Below, in pieces: positions 1-8,816 of a stretch of 64,000 nucleotides of DNA. Each line of letters opens with the position of its first letter. The first letter of the stretch is position 1. Made by a program: the position numbers and the translations under genes. The stretch covers positions 62,001 through 126,000 of the forward strand of contig NZ_VDCQ01000001.1 in NCBI RefSeq assembly GCF_006265175.1. The letters are read 5' to 3'. A model generated the notes under the pieces. It was not told where the DNA came from. It worked only from the letters and a program-made list of their open reading frames with translations, and did not search any database. Source of the stretch: Paenibacillus hemerocallicola (GTDB lineage: Bacteria; Bacillota; Bacilli; Paenibacillales; NBRC-103111).

Positions 1-1
1 G

Positions 2-1603
2 AAAGTCGAGAAAAAAGAAAAAATATCCAACCTTTCGCTGGAGGAACGTCTCGGCTCCTACGTTGTTGAAGGAACGAAGGAGGGGCTCCTCCCCGACCTG
101 GAAATTGCCTTGACCAACTACGCGCCGCTCGAAATCATTAACGGGCCTCTAATGAAAGGGATGGAGGAAGTAGGCCGTCTATTCAACAACAACGAGCTGA
201 TCGTCGCCGAGGTGCTGCAGAGCGCCGAAGTGATGAAGGCGTCGGTCGCCTACTTGGAGCAGTTTATGGAACGGAACGAGAGTGCGGTCAAAGGGAAAAT
301 TTTGCTCGCAACCGTAAAGGGCGACGTACACGATATCGGCAAAAACCTGGTCGAGATCATCTTGTCCAATAACGGCTATCAGATTATCAACCTGGGCATC
401 AAGGTGCCGCCGGAGCAATTGATCGAGGCATACCGCAGAGAGAAGCCCGACGCGATCGGCTTATCCGGGCTGCTCGTCAAATCCGCGCAGCAAATGGTCG
501 TTACCGCACAAGACTTGAAAGCCGCCGGAATCGAAGTGCCGATTCTGGTCGGGGGAGCGGCGCTGACGCGCAAGTTTACAAAAACGCGGATCGCCCCTGA
601 ATACGACGGCGTCGTGCTGTATGCGAAGGATGCTATGGACGGCCTCGATATCGCCAACAAGCTGAGCGATGCGGAGCAGCGCCAGAAGCTGATTCAAGAG
701 CTGCGCGACAGTATGGATTCGGTCGTGATGGACTCGGGGAGAAGCGATGAAGTGAAACTTACCCGCGCGGCCAAGTCGACCGTATCGCAGGATGCGCCCG
801 TATACATTCCGCCTGATATGGAAAGACATGTGTTAAAGGAATATCCGATCGATCATATATATCCATATGTAAATATGCGAACATTGCTAGGCCACCATCT
901 CGGTTTGCGCGGCAACGTAGACCAGCTGCTGAGCGAGAAAAATCCGAAGGCGCTGCAATTGAAGGAAACGATTGACGAACTGTTCGCCGAAGCAAGAGCC
1001 GAAGGTCTGATCAAGGCTAACGGCATGTACCGGTTTTTCCCGGCCCAGTCGGATGGCAACGATATTATCGTTTACGATCCGACGACCCCTTCGGAGGCGC
1101 TTCATCGCTTCTCGTTCCCGCGGCAAGAAGTGGAGCCGTACTTGTGCCTGGCCGATTTCGTAAAGTCGGTATCCAGCGGAACGATGGATTATATCGGATT
1201 TATCGTCGTAACGGCCGGTCAAGGGATCCGGGCGAAGGCGGAGGACATGAAGGAAAAGGGCGACTACTTGCGCTCGCATGCGCTGCAGTCGTTCGCGATC
1301 GAACTGGCCGAAGGATTTGCCGAACGGATGCACCATATGATGCGGGATATGTGGGGCTTTCCGGATTCGCCGGATTTGACCATGCAGCAGCGTTGGGGAG
1401 CAAGATACCAAGGCATCCGCGTATCGTTCGGCTACCCGGCTTGTCCGAATCTGGAGGACCAGGAACCTTTGTTCCGGCTTATGAAGCCGGAGGACATCGG
1501 CGTAGAATTAACGGAAGGATTTATGATGGAGCCGGAAGCATCCGTCTCGGCGATGGTTTTCTCCCATCCGGAGGCACGCTACTTTAACGTGGACAAAGCT
1601 TAA
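2..1603 (+). CDS. metH: Cobalamin-dependent methionine synthase, C-terminal part
   Basis: Transfers the methyl group of methyl-tetrahydrofolate via cobalamin to homocysteine in the cytoplasm. The reading frame is open from base 2, so the gene starts upstream and only about 533 C-terminal residues are seen. Visible are the helical cap and the B12-binding Rossmann part with the DVHDIGKN motif, whose His is the lower axial cobalt ligand, then the GLSGLL and GGAAL stretches. The SAM-dependent reactivation domain closes the protein, ending RVSFGYPACPNL and the EASVSAMVF region. A TTG at 110 is only an internal codon. rnz follows after 18 bases. Confidence 0.95.
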   Translation, partial: KVEKKEKISNLSLEERLGSYVVEGTKEGLLPDLEIALTNYAPLEIINGPLMKGMEEVGRLFNNNELIVAEVLQSAEVMKASVAYLEQFMERNESAVKGKILLATVKGDVHDIGKNLVEIILSNNGYQIINLGIKVPPEQLIEAYRREKPDAIGLSGLLVKSAQQMVVTAQDLKAAGIEVPILVGGAALTRKFTKTRIAPEYDGVVLYAKDAMDGLDIANKLSDAEQRQKLIQELRDSMDSVVMDSGRSDEVKLTRAAKSTVSQDAPVYIPPDMERHVLKEYPIDHIYPYVNMRTLLGHHLGLRGNVDQLLSEKNPKALQLKETIDELFAEARAEGLIKANGMYRFFPAQSDGNDIIVYDPTTPSEALHRFSFPRQEVEPYLCLADFVKSVSSGTMDYIGFIVVTAGQGIRAKAEDMKEKGDYLRSHALQSFAIELAEGFAERMHHMMRDMWGFPDSPDLTMQQRWGARYQGIRVSFGYPACPNLEDQEPLFRLMKPEDIGVELTEGFMMEPEASVSAMVFSHPEARYFNVDKA

Positions 1604-1621
1604 TCCGGCGGAAGGAGCGGC

Positions 1622-2539
1622 ATGGAGCTTTATTTTCTCGGAACGGGGGCGGGAATGCCCTCAAAAGAGCGCAATGTTACCGCAGTCGCCTTGACACTGT
1701 ACGACGAACGGGGTACTATGTGGCTCTTCGATTGCGGCGAAGGGACGCAGCATCAAATATTGCGCTCTCCCTTAAAGGCGAGCAGGCTTGAATTTATTTT
1801 CATTACCCATCTGCACGGCGACCATGTGTATGGATTGCCGGGATTGCTGACAAGCCGATCGAATCAGGGTGGCACGACACCGTTAACGCTATTCGGACCT
1901 CCCGGACTCGAGGCGATGTTGGAGCCGGTATTGCGGTACAGTCAAGCGCATCTCTCTTACGAGTTATTGTACCGGGAAGTGGGCGAAGGGGTTGTATTCC
2001 AGGACGATCGATTCGAGATCCAGTGTTCGAAGCTCGATCATCGGATCGACAGCTACGGCTACAGGATCGTCGAGAAAGACAAACCGGGAAAGCTGGATGC
2101 GGCCAAGCTGCATACGCAAGGCATACCACCAGGACCTTTATTCGGCAAAATCAAGCGGGGAGAGACCGTAGCTTTGCCGGACGGTACCGTAATCGACGGA
2201 AAATCGTTTATCGGACCTCCTGTTCCAGGAAAGAAGATCGTTATATTGGGCGATACGCGCAAATGCGAAGCGGCGGTTTCGCTGTCCTCGGACGCGGATG
2301 TGCTCGTACACGAAGCGACCTTCGATTCCTCCTTGGACGAGCTTGCCCAAATGTATTACCATTCCACCGCCAAGGATGCCGCGCAAACGGCCAAACGGGC
2401 CGGGGCGAAGTCGCTCATATTGACGCATATCAGCTCCCGCTACCAAGAGGATGAAGCGGCGCGGCTGCTGTCCGAAGCACAGCAGCTATTCCCCGCGACG
2501 TGGATAGCCAAGGATCATTGGTCGTTCTCGATCTCCTAA
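1622..2539 (+). CDS. rnz: Ribonuclease Z
   Basis: Zinc metallo-beta-lactamase-fold endonuclease that trims tRNA 3' ends, 305 aa, the usual length of the short bacterial form. The HLHGDH zinc motif is at residues 63-68. A later GDT motif supplies another metal ligand, HEATF contains the proton-shuttle region, and THISSRY lies near the C-terminus. The GKIKRG/PGKK area corresponds to the substrate-binding exosite. ATG start with GGAAGGAG nine bases upstream. It follows metH closely and is probably co-transcribed. Confidence 0.96.
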   Translation: MELYFLGTGAGMPSKERNVTAVALTLYDERGTMWLFDCGEGTQHQILRSPLKASRLEFIFITHLHGDHVYGLPGLLTSRSNQGGTTPLTLFGPPGLEAMLEPVLRYSQAHLSYELLYREVGEGVVFQDDRFEIQCSKLDHRIDSYGYRIVEKDKPGKLDAAKLHTQGIPPGPLFGKIKRGETVALPDGTVIDGKSFIGPPVPGKKIVILGDTRKCEAAVSLSSDADVLVHEATFDSSLDELAQMYYHSTAKDAAQTAKRAGAKSLILTHISSRYQEDEAARLLSEAQQLFPATWIAKDHWSFSIS

Positions 2540-2562
2540 GGGTGCAACCAGATGCGCTATGC

Positions 2563-2604
2563 GCCAATAAGCCCATTTCAGCATAACTGAAAGGGCTTAT
2601 TGGC
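2563..2604. terminator. Bidirectional hairpin between rnz and tlp
   Basis: Perfect 12-bp inverted repeat (GCCAATAAGCCC at 2563-2574 pairing with 2593-2604) with an 18-base loop, lying between the convergent stop codons of rnz and tlp. No clear T-run follows on either strand, so termination is inferred from position and stem strength. Confidence 0.55.
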
Positions 2605-2664
2605 CGATCCCCCGAAAATAGGCGCGCTCTTTCGAATACTTTCGGGACTATGGGCTTCGTCGTC

Positions 2665-2886
2665 TTATTGCTCGTTGTTCGCCTCATCCTGCGCTTCTTC
2701 GCGGAATCCGGCGATGCTGGAACGGCGTCTTTCGTTTTTCGCTTCGATGTTTTGCTTCTCGGTTGCGGAAATTTCGTCGGCATGCTCGTCTAAATATTGT
2801 TCGGCTTCTTCCAGGTTGCCGGCTGTCTGCCCAGCCATCTGCTGAAGCTTTTCCGCATTATCGGAACGGTCGTCCGGTTTGGCCAT
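2665..2886 (-). CDS. tlp: Small acid-soluble spore protein Tlp
   Basis: 73-aa hydrophilic protein of the thioredoxin-like Tlp spore family, which carries the name but has no thioredoxin active site. The conserved KPDDRSDN start, the EEAE stretch and the KNERRRSSI...REE...DEAN C-terminal block match Tlp of Bacillus. The ATG at 2886 has AGGAGGG about nine bases upstream; an in-frame start further up (2937) would place that ribosome binding site inside the gene. By homology it is made in the forespore. Its presence supports an endospore-forming host. Confidence 0.88.
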   Translation of the reverse strand: MAKPDDRSDNAEKLQQMAGQTAGNLEEAEQYLDEHADEISATEKQNIEAKNERRRSSIAGFREEAQDEANNEQ

Positions 2887-3121
2887 CGTCTGTCCCTCCT
2901 TCCCTAAGGGTGTTCGAATACGAACATAAGGTTCCACTTTCGGACGGAAATATACGCGGTCAATCGTAAGATAAGCTATATGACATCTATTTTTGGGGAA
3001 AGCTGTTAAAAGAACGGGGAGCGAGCGTCAATAGGCGGGAGCACAGTCCCGCGATCTTTTTCATATACTGGGAAGTACGTATTGTCGAGTAAGGCTCCAG
3101 AACAAAGTGGGAGGTATCCTT

Positions 3122-4417
3122 ATGGAAAAGTATCATTTTATTGGCATAAAGGGTGCCGGGATGAGCGCATTGGCGCAAATTTTGCACGATTCGGGACATC
3201 TTGTGCAAGGCTCCGATATGGATACCGAATTTTTCACGCAGAAGCCGCTTGAAAAAAGAGGCATTCGGATGTTCCCGTTCGGCGAAAGCGAGATCGAGAA
3301 AAGCGGGATGAGGGTTATTGCCTCCAACGCCTTCATGAACGACCACCCGGAAATCGTGCAATGCGAGAGACAAGGCGTTCCGGTCGAACGCTACCATCAT
3401 TTTTTGGGCGAGTGGATCAATCGTTTTACAAGCATTGCGGTCACGGGGGCGCATGGAAAAACGTCGACGACCGGCATGATCGCGCATACGTTCAGCGGAC
3501 TGCAGCCGACCTCTTATTTGATCGGCGACGGAACCGGCTCAGGCGTACTGGACAGCAAATATTTCGTATTCGAGAGCTGCGAATATCGTCGCCATTTCCT
3601 CGCTTACGCGCCGGACTATGCGATCATTACGAACATCGATTTCGATCATCCCGATTATTTCTCCGGGATCGATGATGTGACGCTCGCTTTTCAACAGATG
3701 GCCGACCGCGTGAAAAAGCATTTGATCGCCTATGGCGACGATCCCCAGGTCAGGCAGCTGAAGCCGCGGGTTCCCGTGCTTCACTACGGATTCGGCGAGC
3801 ATAACGAGCTTCGGGCCGACAACGTTCGGGCAAGTCTTGAAGGGATGACGTTCGATGTTCATTTGCATCAAAGCCGGCTTGGGACGTTTACGGTATCCGC
3901 ATATGGCAGGCACAGCGTTCTGAACGCTCTCTCGGTTATCGGAGTGGCCGTGCTCGAGGATTTGAACTTGGATCAGGTGAAGAACCGGCTCGCCACGTTC
4001 GAAGGGGTGAAGCGGAGATTTTCGGAGAAACAATTGCACGGCAATATCGTGATCGATGATTATGCGCACCATCCGACTGAAATATCGGCAATGCTGGATG
4101 CGGTTCGCTCCAAATATCCGGGCAAAAAGGTCGTCTCCGTCTTTCAGCCCCATACTTATTCGCGGCTGGAGGCGTTCATCGACGATTTTGCCACATCGCT
4201 CTCCGGCTCGGACGAAGTGTTCCTGACGAACATTTTCGGCTCCGCCCGCGAACAGAACGGCGGCGTGTCGATTCAGAGCCTGATCGATAAAATCCCGTCA
4301 TCGCGCCACATTACGGAAGAAAGCATAGATCAATTGAGCGCCTACTCGGATTGCGTGCTGTTGTTCATGGGTGCGGGCGATATCCAGAAGTACCAAGCAC
4401 GCTACGAGCAAGTGTAA
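3122..4417 (+). CDS. murC: UDP-N-acetylmuramate--L-alanine ligase
   Basis: ATP-dependent addition of L-Ala to UDP-MurNAc, the first amino acid step of peptidoglycan precursor synthesis. 431 aa. The N-terminal Rossmann motif GIKGAGMS, the Mur ligase ATP-binding motif GAHGKTSTTG (about residues 110-120), the DYAHHP motif and the FQPHTYSR motif are all present in order. A GTG at 3107 would include the GGGAGG ribosome binding site, so the ATG at 3122 is preferred. It is a single gene with its own terminator. Confidence 0.96.
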   Translation: MEKYHFIGIKGAGMSALAQILHDSGHLVQGSDMDTEFFTQKPLEKRGIRMFPFGESEIEKSGMRVIASNAFMNDHPEIVQCERQGVPVERYHHFLGEWINRFTSIAVTGAHGKTSTTGMIAHTFSGLQPTSYLIGDGTGSGVLDSKYFVFESCEYRRHFLAYAPDYAIITNIDFDHPDYFSGIDDVTLAFQQMADRVKKHLIAYGDDPQVRQLKPRVPVLHYGFGEHNELRADNVRASLEGMTFDVHLHQSRLGTFTVSAYGRHSVLNALSVIGVAVLEDLNLDQVKNRLATFEGVKRRFSEKQLHGNIVIDDYAHHPTEISAMLDAVRSKYPGKKVVSVFQPHTYSRLEAFIDDFATSLSGSDEVFLTNIFGSAREQNGGVSIQSLIDKIPSSRHITEESIDQLSAYSDCVLLFMGAGDIQKYQARYEQV

Positions 4418-4444
4418 AGCATGGAGCAGCTCCCGCATAACTCT

Positions 4445-4481
4445 CTTCTCGCGGCCCCGAGGTCGGAGAAGGGGGTTTTTT
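4445..4481 (+). terminator. Rho-independent terminator of murC
   Basis: Stem CTTCTC plus CGGCC pairing with GGTCG plus GAGAAG around a CCGA loop, followed by GGGGG and six T. Confidence 0.85.
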
Positions 4482-4523
4482 GTCGTCGGATCACCAATAA
4501 ATGGATGTCGGATAGGTCTATCG

Positions 4524-4532
4524 TGCTATAAT
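4524..4532 (+). promoter_or_regulatory. Extended -10 promoter of the peptide locus
   Basis: TGCTATAAT, an extended -10 of the sigma-A type, 45 bases before the methyltransferase start. No good -35 box is seen at the expected position. This is probably the promoter for the three-gene rightward operon (4577-6591). Confidence 0.6.
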
Positions 4533-4576
4533 AGTTCAGGAGATTCATAGAGACTCAGGAACGGAAGGAACATACG

Positions 4577-5341
4577 ATGGATACGAGAGCGGATCGGTTG
4601 GATCGCATGCTGAATGTTACGGTGGAGCTCTTTTTCGAGCTGGAACAGACCATGTTTTTCCGGCAGTTCGGTAAGAGAAAAATGGCAACGCTGGATATCG
4701 GTTGCGGAAATGGAGCTTATGCGGCCAATATCGGCGCACGCTTCCCGGACATGCGGCTTACGGGAGTCGAGATCGACGCAGAGATGTATCAGAAGGCGCT
4801 GGTCCGGCAGGAAAGAAACTTGACTTACATACGGGGAAGCTATGAGCAGCTTCACGGGAACGGCTCTTACGATGCCGTCATTGCCAGGCTCGTTGTTCTG
4901 CATATCCAAAATAGGGACGAATTTGTGAAATGGGTATACGATCATACTTCGAATGATGGCACGGTTATCCTAATCGATTTCGATGATGCGCGTTATCGGG
5001 AGAACGAAAAATTGCCTTTATTCTCTACCCTTTATAGTACGGCTCGTCAATCGCTCCGGAGAAAAAGGACGTTCTTGGAACTGCCGGATGCGCTCCGGCT
5101 GGAGTTTTGTCATGGCGGTTTTGTCCATCTGAATACCGAACGGTACACCATCCGTGCCGATAGACCCGATGGAAAACTCCGGTTTTGCGAATATATGCGT
5201 CTGGCAACGGAATATTTGCTCGATGCACCGATCTCCGCCGAGCGGGAACGCGAACTGGCCGCATGGCTGGACGATCCGGATGCTTCCCATGAAATTCCGA
5301 TGTTCGGTATCCGATTCGGCAAAAGCGCGGAGGTACGATGA
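4577..5341 (+). CDS. Class I SAM-dependent methyltransferase of the peptide locus
   Basis: 254 aa. SAM-binding motif I is LDIGCGNGAYA (about residues 38-48), followed by the acidic motif II GVEID and a DAVIARLVVLH post-motif region, a class I Rossmann methyltransferase. The substrate cannot be read from the sequence. The stop codon overlaps the start of the next gene (ATGA), so the two are translationally coupled. The downstream genes are an isoprenoid-synthase-like protein and an NHLP precursor, so a role in tailoring the peptide or its lipid is inferred. A general small-molecule methyltransferase remains possible. Confidence 0.8.
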   Translation: MDTRADRLDRMLNVTVELFFELEQTMFFRQFGKRKMATLDIGCGNGAYAANIGARFPDMRLTGVEIDAEMYQKALVRQERNLTYIRGSYEQLHGNGSYDAVIARLVVLHIQNRDEFVKWVYDHTSNDGTVILIDFDDARYRENEKLPLFSTLYSTARQSLRRKRTFLELPDALRLEFCHGGFVHLNTERYTIRADRPDGKLRFCEYMRLATEYLLDAPISAERERELAAWLDDPDASHEIPMFGIRFGKSAEVR

Positions 5342-6273
5342 ACTGGCTAAACCCATATGAGGCGGATTTGATCGACGTATTTACGGAGGCGGAAAATAGG
5401 GTGGGCGCGTTCCCGGCTCCTTTCAACGAAATAGGAATCGAATATTTGCACCGGTTCCATCCGTTCCGGGAGGGCAGCTCGAAAAATTACATTTGCTATT
5501 TGCTGCCGTTTTGGTTGAAGCATATCGCCCTCGAGCGGGATGAAGCATGCAAGCGGATGGCGCTCTCCAACATATTCGTCATGCTCCATTTTTTTATCCA
5601 GGACGATTTGATGGATGAGCCGCCCGCGAAGTGGAAAACGCAGCTTGCGCTCGATCATTTGATCCAGCTTCAATACATGGAGCTGTATAGGCCATTGTTC
5701 CCGGCCGAATCTTCATTTTGGACCTATTTCGGGCAATACGTAACGGAATGGGCGACGAGCGTGTCTGACGAAAACGAACGGGATGCTTTCTTTATCCAGC
5801 CGACGCAGATCGCTCATAAAGCGAGTCCCGTCAAGCTTGCTTCGACCGGTCTCCTTCTGCTGTCAGGCCGGGAGGAGCTTGTACCGGAAATGTCCGGGCT
5901 GATCGACCAAGTGCTGATTACGTTGCAGATGGCGGACGACCGAGCCGATTGGAGGGAGGATCTGCAGTCGGGCAGCGCCAACAGCCTGCTATCCTTCATC
6001 CGTCAGGAACGTCGTATGAATTCGGCTTCCGGGCTTACCGTGCAGGAGGTGGAGTCGTCGATTCACGTTCGCGGTTGCTTAAGGCGTTACGCGCAAATTG
6101 CCGAGCAGCGGCACGAACGTTTGAGGACAAGCGGGACGCAGGCTATGCAATTGATCGCTTTCCACGATTATTTGACCCAGTCCTTGCTTTCCGAAGCGGT
6201 CAGGATCGAGCGGGATAAGAACAGGCTGCTTCAGGGAGGATTTTCCTATTGGTTGTCGAAAAATGGCAAATAA
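5338..6273 (+). CDS. Class I isoprenoid-synthase-like protein (ComQ-like size)
   Basis: 311 aa, alpha-helical. Two acidic motifs of the trans-prenyltransferase/terpene synthase fold are present: DDLMD (residues 89-93) after a hydrophobic helix, and DDRAD (residues 200-204) followed by WREDL. The two DDxxD motifs are about 110 residues apart, the spacing expected for the two Mg-diphosphate sites. ComQ, which prenylates a Trp of the ComX pheromone, has the same fold, a similar length and precedes its substrate gene. Here the next gene is an 80-aa precursor ending in Trp. Prenyl transfer to that peptide is inferred; a terpene synthase role is the alternative. Confidence 0.7.
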   Translation: MNWLNPYEADLIDVFTEAENRVGAFPAPFNEIGIEYLHRFHPFREGSSKNYICYLLPFWLKHIALERDEACKRMALSNIFVMLHFFIQDDLMDEPPAKWKTQLALDHLIQLQYMELYRPLFPAESSFWTYFGQYVTEWATSVSDENERDAFFIQPTQIAHKASPVKLASTGLLLLSGREELVPEMSGLIDQVLITLQMADDRADWREDLQSGSANSLLSFIRQERRMNSASGLTVQEVESSIHVRGCLRRYAQIAEQRHERLRTSGTQAMQLIAFHDYLTQSLLSEAVRIERDKNRLLQGGFSYWLSKNGK

Positions 6274-6348
6274 ATGTGGATTTCGACCCTGTTTCATGCT
6301 ACACTTGGGACGTTATACATATCCAATCATTGGAAAGGGTGGTTTTTC

Positions 6349-6591
6349 ATGTCCGCAGATCAAGTATTGAAACAGCAAATCATCGAAAAAGCTTGGGAGG
6401 ATCCTTCCTTCAAGCAGAAACTGCTCAGCGACCCGAAAACGGCAATCCAGGATGCGTTCGGAGTAACGATTCCGGACGAAATCCAACTGAAGGCGCTTGA
6501 AGAAACGCAAACCGATTTTTATTTGGTCATTCCTCCTAATCCGTCGGAAACAAATAACGGCAGCGATTCGGATTCGAACGCTGCCTGGTAA
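6349..6591 (+). CDS. NHLP-leader RiPP precursor with C-terminal Trp
   Basis: 80 aa. The leader has the nitrile-hydratase-like pattern: EKAWEDPSFKQKLLSDPKTA, a central GVTIPDEIQ, then EETQTDFYLVIPP at residues 51-63. The remaining tail NPSETNNGSDSDSNAAW is short, polar, has no Cys and ends in Trp80, the only Trp outside the leader. The ATG at 6349 has GGAAAGGGTGG just upstream; an ATG at 6274 lies in the same frame but lacks a ribosome binding site. The gene follows the isoprenoid-synthase-like gene by 75 bases. The product is probably a modified, exported peptide; its maturation protease is not in the window. Confidence 0.82.
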   Translation: MSADQVLKQQIIEKAWEDPSFKQKLLSDPKTAIQDAFGVTIPDEIQLKALEETQTDFYLVIPPNPSETNNGSDSDSNAAW

Positions 6592-6593
6592 TA

Positions 6594-8504
6594 TCATGAA
6601 TCGACCGCCGTCGATTGCGGGAAGCGGACGATCGCTTCCGTGCCGGCTCCTTTTTTGCTTTTGAACTCGATTTTACCCCGCATGACCTCAATAATACGAA
6701 AAGTAACCATCAATCCCAACCCGGTGCCTTTCGTCTTGCTTGAGAAGTAGGGCTCTCCCAACCGGGAGAGCTCGTTTTCGTCCATCCCCGCCCCGTTATC
6801 CTTCACGTGAATGACGATCTCGCCGCTCTCCGAGTAAGCCCATATCTCGATCGTACCCGCGCTGTCCAATGCCTCGATGCTGTTCTTGACAATATTGACG
6901 AAAGCCTGCTTCAGCTTTGAGGAATTGCCCGATATGTACAGATTGTCCGAGACTTGTACGCGAATGTCCCCCCCTTGCAAATTGGCCATCGGAGCCAAAA
7001 TTCCTTGAATATGCTCAAATTCGTCGCATAGGCGGAGAATGGTCACGTCATCCAGCTGCGGCTTGGCGAATGTCAAAAAATCGGTAATAATATCGGATGC
7101 CCGATCCAATTCTTCCATGGCGAGGCCCAAATATTTTTTTGGCTTGTCCTCGGACGTTTCCCTCAGCAGTTGGAGGAAACCTCGAGTCACCTGAAGAGGA
7201 TTGCGGACCTCATGCGCGACGGAAGCGGCCAATTCGCTGATGATCTCCATCTTCTCATGACGCTGCAGGCGGGTATTATAGAGCTCCAGCTCCTTGGAAT
7301 GATTGACGACCTGTTCGTGATCTCGTGCGATACGACGCGACAGGATGATGATAAAGGCGATTACGAAGCAGAGAACGCCCCATTTCCACAAATGCAACTC
7401 GTAATTTTTCTCATGCGCGTAAAACCAGACCAGCTCCCCGACCGCGGTCGCGGCGAACAGAGCGAAGCCCGAGGAGAGAATAAGGGCGTCCTTGTTTCCC
7501 CGAACGGCATGCAGCGCCGAAACCCCGATCAGCAGCACAAACTGGACAAGCATGATTATGCCGAGAACGGTCAATGTAAAAAAATAATAGATTTTGATGT
7601 ACTTGAAATCGGTCAGCTCATTGAAAATGAGCAGCCCGATACAAAACGTCGAGTACGCCGCGATGATTTTGCGCAGACGCGTAATATGCGTTATTTTCCC
7701 TCCATCCAGCGTCTTTTCGACGAACATGGCGAGGGACGGCAAGAAAACGAACAGGGAAAGGTCGAACAATAGTAAGCTCAGCTTGCCGTAGCTCGGCAAA
7801 AAGGTGTAGAGAAACGGCGAATACGTTGCGATCATAGTGCCGGTCGTCAAGATGACCAGCGACAACGATATCCATCTCGTGAGCTGGGATTTGTTCAGAA
7901 ACGACGAGCAAATCAGCATGATGGCCGCGAAGAAGACGAGCGACCCGCCGAATATCATGTCGAACAAATCGTATTTGAAAAACTGCAGCAGCCCTTCCTG
8001 ATATTCCGCAACGTCCATCGCCTGGTGGATGCCGATCCGATCGCTGAACGTAACGATTTTGACGTAGATCGTTTGACCCATATCCCGTTGTTCCAGCGGT
8101 AACGCGATTTTGAATACATCGTAGGAATAGTTGCGAACGGCTTCATAAATGATCCGTTCCCCGGCGTATATGCCCACGATGTGTCCGTACAGCTTGTCGA
8201 TAAACAGTCCGGCTTGTTTCCACTCGGACGGTTGCGGCTGCGGAAGCTCGATTTTCAACCATGCGGCTGAAGCGTTTGCGGGATTGGGCGGTATGGGATG
8301 AGCGGCGTCCGCGGCCGTCCATCCGTCCGGATCGTTGCGCTCTTCCATCGTCGGTCCGCCGTCCGGCTGCGAAGACCATTTGAACTGCCAACCGGCGATA
8401 GGATCCGAAGAAATCGTTTTACCATGTGCTTCGGGGGGCGGGAGAATAAAGGGAACAAGGAAAATGAACAAGCAGCCCAGAAGAAGTCGCGGAACAGCTC
8501 TCAT
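6594..8504 (-). CDS. 7TM sensor histidine kinase
   Basis: 636 aa. Signal peptide (residues 1-28), an extracellular domain of about 150 residues of the 7TMR-DISMED2 type, seven or eight membrane helices (about 185-392), then HisKA with phospho-acceptor His431 in AHEVRNP and an HATPase_c domain with N-box (NIVKNSIEAL), G1 (DNGAGM) and G2 (GTGLGL). The layout is like KinB- or ComP-type membrane kinases of Bacillales. It is convergent with the peptide operon, two bases from the precursor stop. No response regulator lies next to it. It could sense the peptide (inference) or be an unrelated sporulation-type kinase. Confidence 0.88.
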   Translation of the reverse strand: MRAVPRLLLGCLFIFLVPFILPPPEAHGKTISSDPIAGWQFKWSSQPDGGPTMEERNDPDGWTAADAAHPIPPNPANASAAWLKIELPQPQPSEWKQAGLFIDKLYGHIVGIYAGERIIYEAVRNYSYDVFKIALPLEQRDMGQTIYVKIVTFSDRIGIHQAMDVAEYQEGLLQFFKYDLFDMIFGGSLVFFAAIMLICSSFLNKSQLTRWISLSLVILTTGTMIATYSPFLYTFLPSYGKLSLLLFDLSLFVFLPSLAMFVEKTLDGGKITHITRLRKIIAAYSTFCIGLLIFNELTDFKYIKIYYFFTLTVLGIIMLVQFVLLIGVSALHAVRGNKDALILSSGFALFAATAVGELVWFYAHEKNYELHLWKWGVLCFVIAFIIILSRRIARDHEQVVNHSKELELYNTRLQRHEKMEIISELAASVAHEVRNPLQVTRGFLQLLRETSEDKPKKYLGLAMEELDRASDIITDFLTFAKPQLDDVTILRLCDEFEHIQGILAPMANLQGGDIRVQVSDNLYISGNSSKLKQAFVNIVKNSIEALDSAGTIEIWAYSESGEIVIHVKDNGAGMDENELSRLGEPYFSSKTKGTGLGLMVTFRIIEVMRGKIEFKSKKGAGTEAIVRFPQSTAVDS

Positions 8505-8816
8505 CTCCTAGCACCTCTCCAATCGACCGCATTCGTCGGGAAGGATAGGAATCAATAACAAATTCGACATTTTATTCGGAAATCTCCTTCGGTGAGTTGC
8601 CTAACTCTTTCAAAAGTATGACATTTTACGAGAAAAGGCAACTAGATTTACGAGCAATTGCGACAAAAATTAGGTGCCGGGGGACGGAATTGAAGCGCGT
8701 GAAATCAGCGATACGAACGAATCGGGATTTTTGGGAGGGGAAGATAAGGGAAAGCGCCCGATTGCTTTGTCATGGACAAAGGCATTCGAGCGCCTTGGAG
8801 GCATAACCTGTCCTGA
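8505..8816. other. Intergenic region, 312 bp, no gene recognised
   Basis: Lies upstream of the kinase and downstream of the YbjQ gene, both leftward. It contains one inverted repeat (AGTTGCCT at 8595-8602 with 8636-8643, 33-base loop). No convincing promoter, ribosome binding site plus frame, or terminator with T-run was seen. Confidence 0.4.

Noticed and set aside
2887-3000. Sigma-G promoter for tlp
   Set aside because: Expected from the family, but no -35/-10 pair close to the consensus could be found by eye.
6291-6319. Separate promoter for the NHLP precursor
   Set aside because: TATACA and TGCTACACT resemble -10 boxes but neither has a fair -35, so an own promoter for the precursor is not claimed.
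8597-8806. Possible 69-aa gene on the plus strand
   Set aside because: No ribosome binding site, odd composition and no similarity to a protein family; it sits in the gap between two leftward genes.
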